Assembly (NCBI GenBank): GCA_038049695.1
Contig: CP142454.1
Span: 91,936,001 to 92,000,000, forward strand
Length of the DNA: 64,000 bases
Reading direction: 5' to 3'
DNA from: Cinnamomum chago
Lineage: Eukaryota > Streptophyta > Magnoliopsida > Laurales > Lauraceae
Shown here: in pieces, positions 45,201 through 55,787 of the stretch
How the letters are laid out: each line of letters begins with the position of its first letter
How positions within the stretch are numbered: position 1 is the stretch's first letter
Made by a program: the position numbers and the translations under genes
Notes under the pieces: model-generated
What the model was told of the DNA's origin: nothing
The model's input: only the letters and a program-made list of their open reading frames with translations
Database searches by the model: none

Positions 45201-46480
45201 TCAAATTTTACTTTGAATGGGGTGGGTTGCACTGCACGACTGATGACACACTATCAAAGATGTCAACAAAGTCTTCTAGCATAATCAATGAGTCTTAAAA
45301 TCAAGTTGGGTTAAGACTTTAGCTAAAAAAATATACTGATGAGCGTGTGACTGAAATATGTGCGGTGCTCCATTACGAATCAACCATCTTTCTTACGCTA
45401 AGGCATGGATGATAATCACAGTATTGGTCGATCCCAATAAATGACACCAAAACAGTATCAACCACGTAATGTTCCCTATCCGGCGTAGTCGTAGTGGCGT
45501 AAAATGTTTTTACCCCAAAAATCTTTGAGAAAATATCCAATGTAATCCATAACATTATAAAATGCTAGAGAATGCTGTTGATTTCCATTAGTAACAACTA
45601 TAAAGTAAAATATTGGCCCCTAAATCATATCATCTGGTATCATTGTTTAATCTTTATCAATTTAATATGCTTATTGTCTTGTTATAATTTTTCTGGTCAT
45701 TTTTTAATTTACAGATCAATTATGTAGCCCACATTGATTACAAGAATGCTACTTGAACTTTTTCTTAAAAATAATAAATATGACATTGAACCCAACTCCT
45801 ATACGAATAAAAATTATTTGAGGGCTTATTAGGGAGGCATTAGTCATGAGTGATTTAGTTTTTTTATAAGTGGGTTCTATTATGGGAGTGTAAGTTGAGA
45901 AAAAATTTCGATACCCGATGGAATTATCATTAGATTGACTACTATAAAGCATTTGAATTTTACCTTTTATGTTTTTAATTCAGGTTACTTAATAAGTGAC
46001 AAATTCGATAAGCCCAATTTTAATTCAATTAAAATTTGTTGAAGACCCAGATAAAGAGCAGGCATTTGTTTTTAATAGCTTATATTTTTATAAGTAGGCT
46101 CACTATAAAGTCTTTTAATTAAAAAAACAACTTGGATCCATTAGATAAAAGAGGGGGATTCTCCAAGGACTTGGTCCAACTATAATATATATTTTTTATT
46201 CACATGACTTAAAAGTGATAAATTTGATGGGCCAATTTTAGTTTGATTAAAATTTATTACGGGCCAATATCAAGCAGACACATTAATTTTTAATGCATTA
46301 TATTTCTATAAGTAGGCCCAAAAGATAATGCATTATATTTCTATAAGTAGGCCCAAAAGATAAAGTATTTCGATTCGCAAAATAACTAGGTCCACTGCGA
46401 TTTTGGTCCCCCTACTGTAATAAAACTACCATTACTCAATAAATAAATTCCTTCCGCGCAAAAATCATTTAGTCCCGCCA
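45201..46480. other. AT-rich stretch without recognisable gene
   Basis: No coding region. A perfect 35-bp tandem duplication lies at 46292-46326 and 46327-46361, containing ATTTCTATAAGTAGGCCC. Probably transposon interior. Confidence 0.5.
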
Positions 46481-46730
46481 ACGATTTCCTTCTCTAGGAA
46501 TAAAGAGAAAACCCTCTCGGTCTCTTACCTCTCTCTTCCCATCTCGTTCTCTGTTGTCTCTCTTTCTCTGAAACGCAAAAGGAAGAAATCGACTATCTCT
46601 CTTTCGGAGGGAAGAAATCTCTCTGCCCCGTCTTTGTCTCTCTCTCTGATCTAAAGCTCCGTTGCCTGGATATCCTCCCCAGCAGAACCGACCCCTCCCT
46701 CTATCTCGGTAACCCTCCCTGTATAACTCT
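46480..46730 (+). promoter_or_regulatory. CT-rich, leader-like segment
   Basis: Strongly strand-biased CTCTCTCTTTCTCT-rich sequence after an AT-rich region, ending near CTCGGTAACC, which could be a splice donor. It resembles a plant gene 5' untranslated exon. No ORF starts here. It may be the leader of the fragments that follow. Confidence 0.35.
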
Positions 46731-46896
46731 TTTCTTGTTATTGTAAATCCATCACTATCTCAGTAACCCTCTCTCCCTTTCTCTTTGAATTTGGATTCTC
46801 TCCAACATCAACAAAAAAGAATTGAGGATCTGGTTGAAAAATTGTAACATCTTTCTTGTTCTATTTATGTGGGTTTCGATCGGGTTGGTTTTTTGG

Positions 46897-47112
46897 AGTG
46901 CCAGGACCAGTTCCTTTTTATGTTTCGCTTATCTTGTTAGTCACTAACGTTTTAATGTTTTCAGTTTCTTTTTTCAACCCGTTTCAGTTGATGTGACCCA
47001 ATGCAGTGCCAAGACTAGTTCCTTTTTATGTTTCGTTTATCTTGTTAATCATTAGCGTTTTTATGTTTTGATTTTTTTTTTCAACCGGTTTCAGTTATTC
47101 CAGTACCGCTTT
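46897..47112 (+). repeat. 108-bp tandem duplication
   Basis: Two units at 46897-47004 and 47005-47112, both containing GTTCCTTTTTATGTTTCG and ending TTTCAGTT. Only the second runs into the catalase-like exon. Several substitutions separate the units. Confidence 0.75.
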
Positions 47113-47197
47113 ACGAGTGCTTATAATTCACCCTTCTTCACCACAAACTCTGGCTCCCCTGTTTCGAACAACTTAGCATTGACGGTTGAGTCAAGAG
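47104..47197 (+). pseudogene. Catalase first-exon fragment
   Basis: Translates as YRFTSAYNSPFFTTNSG followed by SPVSNN...LTVESR. This matches the start of plant peroxisomal catalase, which has SSAYN-PF-TTN-G-PV-NN then SLTVG-RG. The fragment ends TCAAGAG with donor GTATTC directly after, at the same place and phase as a known plant catalase intron (after the first base of the Gly codon). It is preceded by TTCCAG. The next catalase exon (starting PVLLEDYH in the family) does not follow, and heme-binding and catalytic regions are absent. It is therefore a captured or degenerate fragment, perhaps carried by the CACTA element. The identification is from motif memory, not a search. Confidence 0.75.
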
Positions 47198-47336
47198 GTA
47201 TTCATTCGTTAATTGGATGTTGGGAACTTATTGGCTTCATGTTTATTTATTTCTTCTACAAAGTATTTTATATGTATTTTTACTGTCATCATTCAATGTT
47301 TGATTGTTTGGATGTTTTCTTTTTATTGGAATTCAG

Positions 47337-47413
47337 ATTTGGACGCAGAGAGATGGAGTTTTCATTTTCTACTATGGATTTCATGACGGTTATCGATCAG
47401 ATAGCTGAGAAAT
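47337..47413 (+). pseudogene. Exon-like fragment, unidentified
   Basis: Flanked by acceptor GGAATTCAG and donor GTGAGT. It is open as ...REMEFSFSTMDFMTVIDQ then IAEK. It lies 140 bp after the catalase-like exon and is unrelated to catalase. I do not recognise the protein. Confidence 0.35.
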
Positions 47414-50017
47414 GTGAGTTCCTCAAGTGTTTTGATGTTTTTTTTATCAGATTTGTAATAATCCAATGTTTGTTCGTATTTTTTTGTTGATTTCCTTGTA
47501 AAAAGAGGGACGTGGATATCAAAGTGCTCATGGTTCTTGAGCTTAAGCTTCAGCAGAAGGAAAGTTAGATTTGTTTCGGGAATCTTAATCGATAGCATTG
47601 TTTGATGAGGATTTGCTTTAGCTAAATTAGCTGGGAGAATCAATAGGTTTTTTTTAAGAGACTTATCAAATCAGCTGGGAGAATAAAGCAAATATGAAAT
47701 GTGTTTTGCATGCTTAAATCGTCATAGTTCTAGCTATTTGAGGCCTTTTTGCATCTCGTCTACTATGCATATTGTTCGTTTGATAGGGAACTCAACATGG
47801 AACTCTAGCAGATCAAGTTGACTCTAGATATCTAAATAATTTAGTTACATTTCTAAATTTGGTACGATTTGCTGATTATCTTTATACAAACACATTTGGC
47901 AACGCAAATTGGCCTTTAATGTCATTTTTAGAAAGTCGAGAAACCCAGTTAGGCTCTTAGCTTCAATTGACGAATTCTGTTGTGGATTTCATATATATGC
48001 ATCTCTCTTGATAAGTACAATTCTTAAAAGCAAAGAAGGATATAAGTAAGCACAGGTGGTGTCCTTATGAGCGACTAATTTGTTGTAGATATGAGGGGTA
48101 CATAACAAATTTATGGTAGCTCTAAAGGAAACTCAAGGCTTTCGGTCTCATTTTTTTTAATTTTTATGGTTGGATTGGTTTGTCTTAAGAACAATTCAAA
48201 TATAGCAGAAGGCTAGGGCATGAGAAAGGGTTTAAAATCATAGAAGCCCCTACATGTTCCAGTTTTGGCGACATAAGAAATGGCATTGCTTAGGCATAAG
48301 GAAAACCAACCTAGGGTGGTGCAGGTGCATTTTCTATGCTCTCAATGTGATTAGATATTTACAAGAAAATGAGCAGGTTCTTTTGATTTGACTTTCTATC
48401 TCACATGTATTCCCACATGGGATTTCTTTATGCCGAGATATGTAGTCTTTTGGAAATGTAAGGGCTGGCCTACATAATTGAGTAGTGAGGAGGGACAGTT
48501 GAGAGAATGAGTTATGCATTTATTTAGCTCATGTGATTGTGATCATTAGGATATGTGTTAAGATAGGATTAAGGTAATAACTTGTTTTGGTCTTAATAAA
48601 GCTCGATAGCTGGTAGAGGGCTAACAGACTCAAAGTCGGAAAGAAGGGCCATTAGAAATTCATATAGCTTTGTTTCATTTCACATAGTGAACATGGCATA
48701 TCCACATTAGGAGGGAATTGATGTTTCATAAGAGCTAGCGAATCCCAATGTCTGCACCCGTTTGCATGAATTCTTACACAGTTGGGTTTCCATTATGCTT
48801 CTAGTAGGGTTGAGTAGAATAGTAGAACTTATAAAGGTGAAGGAAATAGATTAGATAAGGCTGCGATGATGATTACAGAGATGAATGTGGTGTTAATGCT
48901 AAGGCCTTACTGTCATACTAAATAATCAGGGTAGGTACTTAACTGGAATTTGTTGAATTCATGAATTCAAGGTGGTCTAGTTCTCTGAGAATGGATTAGA
49001 TAATTTATACCAACTGTAGATTCTTTTGTCTATTAATTATAATATAGGTAACCATTTCCAAGTGAAAAATTAAGTGACAGGTACATTGTAGGTGAATCCA
49101 TTTTATGATTGTAGGCAACCAAGATAGATGGAATGAGGCTCAGAGGAAGTTGTTTATGCTATCTAATATCGTCGAAAAGGGGAACTTAAGATATAGATTT
49201 GTATTATTACATGCAGCTCCTCTGCTTGTGGCCATTAAGTCTATGTAAATGGCACCCCACATTGACTTTGTCTTTTATATGTATGTCTCAATTTTAAACT
49301 TGAATAGTTATATGTATGTCTCACTTTTCAAACTTCCTTGATGGGTCTCCACAGGAAACCTTCAAGTTTCCTTATATCCACAATGTTATTGGCATTACTA
49401 AAATTGCTTCAAAGAGGTTAAAGCCTAAAAGTATATCCACTATACACATCATGCAAAAGGGCAATGAGTGAATGAGTGTGAATGTTTTAACCATCCTGTA
49501 TGCATAAAATGCAGACATTCGCCCATCCAAGTTGTCAGCTTCTCAAGTGATCAACTGTAAGAATCTTTTAAATAAATAATGCAACAAAATGCTTGGCTTA
49601 GAGGAGGGTTTGTAATTTAATTTTTCCCCTCAACCGCTCACCATCTCATAAAAATTCTTGACCAAGAAACTCCCATGATTATCGGGTACCAAATTTAGAT
49701 TCTCCTGGCTCTACTGGACGAAATGAATTGATGTTAGCTTTTATCAGACACTCCATTTTATTCATCTAATATTTGATTATTAACTGTACTAATAAGGTAC
49801 TGCATCTTGATCTCAATTCATCTCAATTGTGTAATTATTATTTTTTTTGTCAACACAATCTTGATCTAATTACCAAGTTACTGAATTGTACCTTTGTTAT
49901 TGCATTAACATTAGGATTTTAAACTTTATACTTAAGGTTTGAAAGTTAATTTTACATGTGGCATTCTCTATGACTTAATAAGTCCCTTAATGTTCTCTGT
50001 TTTTTGTTTTTTTACAG
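47414..50017. other. Intron-like or transposon-interior sequence
   Basis: No long ORF. Short open stretches such as 47505-47565 (RDVDIKVLMVLELKLQQ) and about 49120-49245 look codon-like but cannot be assigned. Confidence 0.35.
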
Positions 50018-50114
50018 TTTTAGTACTCTTTGTCGCATTGTAGTGTTCACTTCTATCAGTTGGAGGCAAAGTGAAGATGACCATATATCAGTCTTAATCA
50101 ATGCTGGTCTACTT
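50018..50114 (+). pseudogene. Exon-like fragment, unidentified
   Basis: Bounded by a strong acceptor (TTTTTTTACAG) and donor (GTAAGA). It is open in one frame, ending in DDHISVLINAGLL. The splice signals and codon character suggest a real former exon. Its protein family is not recognised. Confidence 0.4.
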
Positions 50115-50574
50115 GTAAGATATCTTTGTATTGTTATCCATCCTTATTTTTTGTTAATTCCATAATACATAAATAGAAGTCAGACAAGTTATTGCTAATA
50201 TTCTCATTTTCTATTGGTTATGCAATTTGGTCTATCCTTTTCTGTTCACCTCATTGATGTCATGATGAGGTTCATAGTTGTTTCTTAATTATCTCTTTTA
50301 TACTGTGCTTAATAATGAAATTAGTAATGTTTTACTAAATACAAAGTTCACATTTAATTGCTCAATTGTTTGGTATTCTGATCTCTGGGGACATAAAAAA
50401 ATTTCATGGTTTAGTTCTATATATGATGTAAACTTTAAACTAGAGAATGTATTAGAGAGAAAGAAGAACTGTATATTCAGTTATTCTATACTACAAGAGA
50501 GGTATCTACACTATATTTATTTATTTATAATGTGTCTATAGTATGTTATTAGGGCACAAGACAAAGGGCATAAA

Positions 50575-50684
50575 TACCCTTACAAGTAAATAGAAAACAA
50601 TGTGAGTATATTATTCATCTCTTACACTCCATGTTACTTGTAAGTATACCCTTACAAGTAAATAGAAAACAATGTAAGTATATT
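50575..50684. repeat. Direct duplication of ~38 bp
   Basis: TACCCTTACAAGTAAATAG and the following 19 bases occur at about 50575-50612 and again at 50646-50683, with one difference (GTGAG versus GTAAG). It lies just outside the Athila insertion. Confidence 0.75.
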
Positions 50685-50765
50685 TGGCTGAGATCTTGAC
50701 AGATTATCTCCCTTATCCTTAAAAAGGAACAGCCTAGCTAGGAAACCATTACCATGAAGGGAACA

Positions 50766-52101
50766 TGATCAATCCTAGAATAGGGTTTGCAAATATAATT
50801 ATTCTCCGCTATTATCTCTGCTTGAAAAAGTAGAGATGCTAAACGAGTATCGTATCCACTGGGACAAAAAGGCTAAGTTGCGTTGTTTCCTAAATTCCTA
50901 AACTAATTCTATTGGAAAACGAAGTAATGGTTTGATTGGTTGATTAACAAATAAATGATTTCTAAATTAACAAATTAAAAGACAGGGGTTGATTCAATTA
51001 TAGAAAAGGGCTTAGGGTATGAATCCACCATAGCCTTGTGCAATGACGAATATAGGTCTAGGGTTTCATTGTCAATGCTTTCCAGACTCGTTTTGGTTAC
51101 AAACCTTCACAGAGTCACCAAAAAGGGGTAGTGGATGCAAATCGGGGCATAACCTATCTCTATGGCATAGATTATCCTAGATCTAACAAACACATTCATT
51201 CAAGCATCATACTCATATGACTTGGTATTCCAAACTACAAGAATAAAATACCAAAAGAAATATTGCATTCATAAAAATCCAATCAATGGATTAGCATCTT
51301 GTCATATAAGTAAAGCATTTAACATAAAACCCTAGAACCTACACATTGCCATAAACACAAAAACTAAGGTTTCATCACAACCCTAAGTTAAGGAGTTAGT
51401 TACACATGGAAGATGATTGGCGATGAATCTCTGATGAAATCGCCATGGCTCCGCTTCCAAACGCTCCAAAACCTTGCTCCAGACCTTCTCCCAAAGTGTG
51501 AATATCCCCAAAAACGAGTTAGGGCTCCTATATATAAGTTCTGGGGTGAAAAAGGATCTTTAATTCGGGTAGGAGATGGATTCCCGTCGGGTCCGGGCCC
51601 ACTGGTTATCACAGCGAACTTCGCGAGGTCATATCTCCCTCGATATAGCTCCGATTTACATAATCTTGGACTCCACGGATATCTACTCGAAAAGATCTTT
51701 CCAACGGTACGTAGATTTCACGAATCCAACACTCGAGTTGAAAGTTATGACCATTTTAAGTTGCTGCCTCTGAAAATTCCGAGAATCATGGTGCAATTAG
51801 AAGACCTTCCATGTTGGCATGCTATGGGATGAGTGGGACCCATGTTGGAGATCCAAGGCATGTTTGGACTCTTGCTTTGCTTTCTTATTTGAGTCTCCTC
51901 CCATAGTTGGCAATCTTTCTTACTTGCAACTCCTTCTTTGTCATGCTTTGTGATTTCTTCCATTTTAGCTATGAATTGCTCTCCTTGCATTTGTAGGGCC
52001 TACAAACAATAAAATAACATAATTAGTTTAATTTATCTCTATCGACGGTATAACCAAGTCCTCATTAGGGGGCCTAAAATGTATCTTTTAGGCCCTCATC
52101 A
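50766..52101 (-). repeat. 3' LTR of Athila element
   Basis: On the minus strand it starts TGATGAGGGCC and ends TAGGATTGATCA. TATA-like sequence lies at 51528-51537. A 139-codon frame on the opposite strand (51413-51832) is present in both LTRs but is not supported as a gene. Confidence 0.95.
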
Positions 52102-52116
52102 CACCCCCCAACTTAC
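52102..52116 (-). promoter_or_regulatory. Polypurine tract of Athila element
   Basis: On the minus strand GTAAGTTGGGGGGTG abuts the 3' LTR. Two similar G-rich motifs occur inside the element, near 53330 and 53470. Confidence 0.8.
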
Positions 52117-52647
52117 ACTTTGCTAGACCTCGAGCAAAGCTAAAACAGAAAGAAAACTAACTAAGGCCACTTTCGTAGGGAGCACGGCTGCACTTAGCAT
52201 GTGCAGCAAGCCTTTAAACCTCTAAGTTCCCCTTAGAGGACGAGTTATAGTCTCGTGAGGGTTTGCAGTGAATCTACCCACAAAATTCCTAAAACAAAAA
52301 AATAAAAAAAAACAGGGAGAATTTTCCACCAAGGTATCGACGAACACCGGATATTCCTGATTTTTGGGGTTTTCAAATACACACTCAAATGTGGTTCACA
52401 AATCCCATCTTTTGGTCAGTAATCCTCAAAATCATGCTAGAAAAATTTATCGTGCACAGTGGAAGGTGTGTACATATAGAAACATGAAAGCATAAAACGA
52501 TTCACTAAAAATTTCCGTGAAAACACATCTTGTTCTTTCGAAATGCTGGGCCACCGAACCTCAGTAAAAGTTAACATGATTCCTCTCAAGGCATTTGTGG
52601 TGGCTTTCACACTATTGTTTTTCAAAGGACATGAAAGCACTAATTTG

Positions 52648-52681
<34 letters not shown>

Positions 52682-53198
52682 AATGACTGTGCAATGCCTA
52701 GGTCCCTTAAGCTTTCTAATTAACCCATGTAACGAGCATTCAGCCAATGACTCCCAAGACAGATGTCCTTAGGGCACTAGGTATGACAATACCCCTATGG
52801 GCTTACTGGCTCGAGTTAAAAAGGCTACGAACCCAAACTAGTCACATTTTTTTTTTTTTTTTATTTTTATTTTTTATTTTTTTTTTTTTTTTGGTCCCTA
52901 ACAATAGGTAGCCCTTTCCATATGCCCGACTTCAGTATGACCGAGGGTCAGCTTTCCATCATAATTGCTCTGAAGTTTTCACTGGTATGAAAATCATAGC
53001 TTCACATTTCAAATTTTTTATATAATACGTGTTAAGTGAGAGATCAATAATTCAACACTTTCTCAAAAACCCTTTCCTAAAACAAGATAGTGAACCATTT
53101 CTCTCTTTTTCCTCACCAAAAAGTTCCAAAAACAGGGTATCTTCGTTTCACAAAACGCCGGTTGGAAATCTCCCGAAATACTACCAAACAATAGCAAA

Positions 53199-53240
<42 letters not shown>

Positions 53241-53575
53241 GGAAAAGACAAGGAAAAAGAAAAGACAACAAGCAAACAGAAATAAAACTGCTAAAACTAC
53301 TCCTAAACTACTCCCAAGGTCAACTACCTCACCCCCCAACTGAATGTAACAGTGTCCACAATGTTAAACATAGAATAAAAGATAAAGGACAAAAAACGTA
53401 AAGGGAAAAGGAGGGATATCACCTGGGTGGTGCTGACTAACATGATGCACAATAAAGAAAAGTCGGGTAGACCCCCCAACTTGCACGAAAGAATCTGCAA
53501 AAGGTTAGCACCAATCTAGAAATACAACTATAGAAGCGAAAAAGAAAAAGCTATCTAAAAAACGAAATAAACAAC
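52117..53575 (-). other. Athila 3' non-coding region with poly(A) tracts
   Basis: No ORF. On the element strand it carries pure poly(A) at 53201-53237 (37) and 52650-52677 (28), plus an A-rich run at 52847-52892. Extra PPT-like motifs are AGTTGGGGGGTGAGG near 53330 and AAGTTGGGGGGTC near 53470. Confidence 0.8.
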
Positions 53576-54805
53576 TTAATCATCCTCCTCATCCCCGCCA
53601 TGGCTAGTCCCTTCACCTCTGTCATGCATGTGATCATCTCTGTGAGGAGGGGAAAGGCCACGCAGACCTCTCATTAAGGAGCGCATGTCGAAAAGAGAGT
53701 CTGTCGTGCGAGTGGCAAAGTCCTCAAAGCGGGACTCAAAGGCTATCTGACGGGATTGGAGAGCCTGCTGACCTTGGAGGATAGCCTCGTACTGGGCATA
53801 GGTCATCTGAAATGGGTCAGCCGGACCCGCAGGAGGGTGTACAATAGGAGGGGCTTGAGGTGGCACCGGTGGCTCAATCACCGGCGCGTCTACTCCTGGC
53901 ATCATGGCAGGGCGAGCGTGCTGCATATGACGCATTATGGTCTGGACACTCTGTGTCCATCGCACCTCACCGTATATGTCCGAACATGGGAGAGACTCCT
54001 CAGTAAGTGAAAGGGGGAAGGGGACCCTTTGGGTCAAGGAATCCGACCGATGGAGAAGTAACATGGTGATCAAATGCGGGAAGGGCAAAGGCCTCTTCTT
54101 CTCCGGATCCTTTTTAGACTCTGTAAAGAGTCTACAGACTTTGCACATTTCTCGAAAAATCATACGCGGGAGAGATACCGCGTATCCTGCATGTACAGCA
54201 TACAAAGTCACTAGGAAGTCCCCCCTCCTCTCATCCTTGTGATGCGTGGGGAAAGCATTAACACGCAGCATCTGATCAATTAGCCACATCCATTGTGGTA
54301 GGTAACTACGACGTGTGCTCGTGTAGTTCGCCTTGCTAAACCGACCCCCACACATCTCATTGGTCATGGTGGTCACAGTGGGGGTGGCTGGAAAAAATGG
54401 AAAGTCGGTTGCGGCACTGAGGCGATAACCAAGGGCATGAGCAATGTCCCTCTCGGTTATATTAATGTCATGTCCATCAATGGTGGAGGACAAGAGATTG
54501 GCATTCTGCCTCGTGACTTCCAAATGTTGGTAGAAGAGGCGTACCAAACGGGGGTACGCCGGGAGAAAAGGTCCACAGAGGGCCGTCCAATGACGCAGAC
54601 GTATTTGCTGAACCGCCCAACGGGTGGATTGGTCGGCTTCAAAAAATTGTAGGTCAAATGTTGTCTGCTTGTCTAAGGGTCGATTGACCCATTCTGCGGA
54701 TGGTTGCTCAACAGTTGGAGTGGGCGCACTCCGTTTGGAGGGTTTTGGATTGGAAGGTCCATCATCCGCAGGGGCCTTGGACTTACTTCGCCCTCTTCGA
54801 AACAT
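53576..54805 (-). CDS. Athila downstream ORF (env-position / plant-transposon-protein-like), 409 aa
   Basis: ORF between pol and the 3' LTR, where Athila-lineage elements often carry an extra gene, sometimes called env-like. The start is the ATG at 54805 (MFRRGRSKSK), directly after a 26-base poly(A) run. An open frame continues upstream only through GTG and an apparent intron. The N terminus (1-30) is basic. The central part (about 50-270), including DGHDINITERDIAHALGYRL, resembles the plant retrotransposon/mobile-domain proteins found in Athila-like elements; this is a tentative family match. A Pro-rich stretch (about 295-330) and an acidic tail follow. I see no signal peptide or membrane segment after the chosen start, so an envelope role is not supported. 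It is uninterrupted. Confidence 0.8.
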   Translation of the reverse strand: MFRRGRSKSKAPADDGPSNPKPSKRSAPTPTVEQPSAEWVNRPLDKQTTFDLQFFEADQSTRWAVQQIRLRHWTALCGPFLPAYPRLVRLFYQHLEVTRQNANLLSSTIDGHDINITERDIAHALGYRLSAATDFPFFPATPTVTTMTNEMCGGRFSKANYTSTRRSYLPQWMWLIDQMLRVNAFPTHHKDERRGDFLVTLYAVHAGYAVSLPRMIFREMCKVCRLFTESKKDPEKKRPLPFPHLITMLLLHRSDSLTQRVPFPLSLTEESLPCSDIYGEVRWTQSVQTIMRHMQHARPAMMPGVDAPVIEPPVPPQAPPIVHPPAGPADPFQMTYAQYEAILQGQQALQSRQIAFESRFEDFATRTTDSLFDMRSLMRGLRGLSPPHRDDHMHDRGEGTSHGGDEEDD

Positions 54806-54831
54806 TTTTTTTTTTTTTTTTTTTTTTTTTT
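54805..54831 (-). repeat. Poly(A) tract next to downstream ORF start
   Basis: 27 T on the plus strand, poly(A) on the element strand. Its last A is the A of the ORF's ATG. Confidence 0.9.
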
Positions 54832-54841
54832 GGAGAATATA

Positions 54842-54937
54842 CTGTACGAGGAAAAACAACCTAACTAACTCACACAAGAGCAAAAGAACTAAGAGAAAGA
54901 GCAGTAAGGAAAGACAAGTAAAAAGAAAATTACTCAC
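54842..54937 (-). other. Candidate leader intron before Athila downstream ORF
   Basis: On the minus strand, donor GTGAGTAATTTTC starts at 54937. A T-rich stretch ends in acceptor TTTTTCCTCGTACAG at 54842 (96 nt). The upstream sequence (54938 to about 55340) is CT-rich and leader-like. Splicing would leave a short exon ending in poly(A) and the ORF ATG. Env mRNA of some plant retroelements is known to be spliced. Confidence 0.5.
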
Positions 54938-55353
54938 AATTGGGTCGCCGGAGCTCCGGTGAAGTCGCCGGAGAAGACGACCGGAAAAGTTCGCCGGAGA
55001 GAAGCGGGGACCGCCGGCGCGTAGAGGAGCTCGTTGGTATGAGAACCCAAGGATTCTACTTTGTGGGGGGGCTGCGAGTGCCGGTAGATCTAACCGGAAA
55101 GCATGGTTGTCGCCGGCGGGAATGGGAGCTCCGGTGGCACTTGTGTAGTAGAAGAATGGGGTAGAATGGAAGAGGGGAAGGAGGGGAGGGTAATGGTGGT
55201 GGAGAAAAGTGGAGGAGAAGAGTGGTGGTGGGGGTGGTTAAGGTTGTGGGAGGGAAAGAAAGTGGGTTTGAAGAAGAAGAAGAGTTTGAAGAAGAAGGAG
55301 AGAAAGTGGGGAAGGGGCTGCCCTAGCCTTCCTTAAGAGGCCCCACGATTTTT

Positions 55354-55355
<2 letters not shown>
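54938..55355 (-). promoter_or_regulatory. CT-rich leader-like segment upstream of Athila downstream ORF
   Basis: On the minus strand the sequence is rich in CTTCTTC, CCACCACC and CCGGCG, like a plant 5' untranslated exon. It contains no ATG-led ORF in the element sense of useful length and ends at the candidate donor. It may be the exon of a subgenomic transcript. Confidence 0.4.

Positions 55356-55385
<30 letters not shown>
55356..55385 (-). repeat. Poly(A) tract, left border of palindrome array
   Basis: 30 uninterrupted T on the plus strand. Confidence 0.9.
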
Positions 55386-55573
55386 CGGAAATTCTGGCGT
55401 CCAGACGCCCAGGTGGGGCGTCCGGACGCCCCACGGCAGAGAGGGCCTGTCAAAAAAAATATACCGGGCGTCCAGACGCCCAGGTGGGGCGTCCGGACGC
55501 CCCATTCCAGAGAGCTGAAGCGTTTTTGAAACATCCGGGCGTCCAGACGCTCGGCGCCGGCGTCCGGACGCCG

Positions 55574-55576
<3 letters not shown>
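55386..55576 (-). repeat. CpG palindrome array, GGCGTCCGGACGCC type (Athila)
   Basis: About three units pairing GGGCGTCCAGACGCCC with GGGGCGTCCGGACGCCCC (a perfect 18-base palindrome), near 55401-55433, 55466-55503 and 55536-55574 (the last diverged). It is bracketed exactly by two poly(A) tracts. Any transcript crossing it should form strong hairpins. Confidence 0.88.

Positions 55577-55605
<29 letters not shown>
55577..55605 (-). repeat. Poly(A) tract, right border of palindrome array
   Basis: 29 uninterrupted T on the plus strand, about 180 bp after the pol stop in the element sense. Confidence 0.9.
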
Positions 55606-55787
55606 GAAACAATAACTCTCTCTCAAGGTAAGCACTAACCACCTAAGGGCACCCCCTTCCTAATGGACTCAAATTTAACAACAAAAAGGATGAAAAGAAA
55701 CTAACACCTATACTACGATTCTATCTACACTCGGGTTTCCTCCCGCAAGAGCTTGTTTTAACGTCGTCAGCCAGACGTCAAGTACCT

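Noticed and set aside
47068..47490. 140-codon frame as a single host gene
   Set aside because: Only the 47104-47197 part looks like protein (catalase). The rest is intron-like, with splice sites inside the frame.
50030..50046. CGCATTGTAGTG as the missing right end of the CACTA at 44241
   Set aside because: It lacks the TTTCTTGTAGTG terminus and lies inside an exon-like open stretch with no TTTAGTGGCGAC units nearby.
54806..54937. Hydrophobic N-terminal extension (possible signal anchor) of the Athila downstream ORF
   Set aside because: The extension starts at GTG, not ATG. It coincides with a canonical donor (GTGAGT) and a T-rich intron, and reads through a poly(A) tract encoding poly-Lys. 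ATG at 54805 is the better start.
55238..55642. Coding frames with long poly-Lys across 55238-55642
   Set aside because: They are generated by poly(A) tracts and the palindrome array. There is no domain, and the frame depends on homopolymer length.
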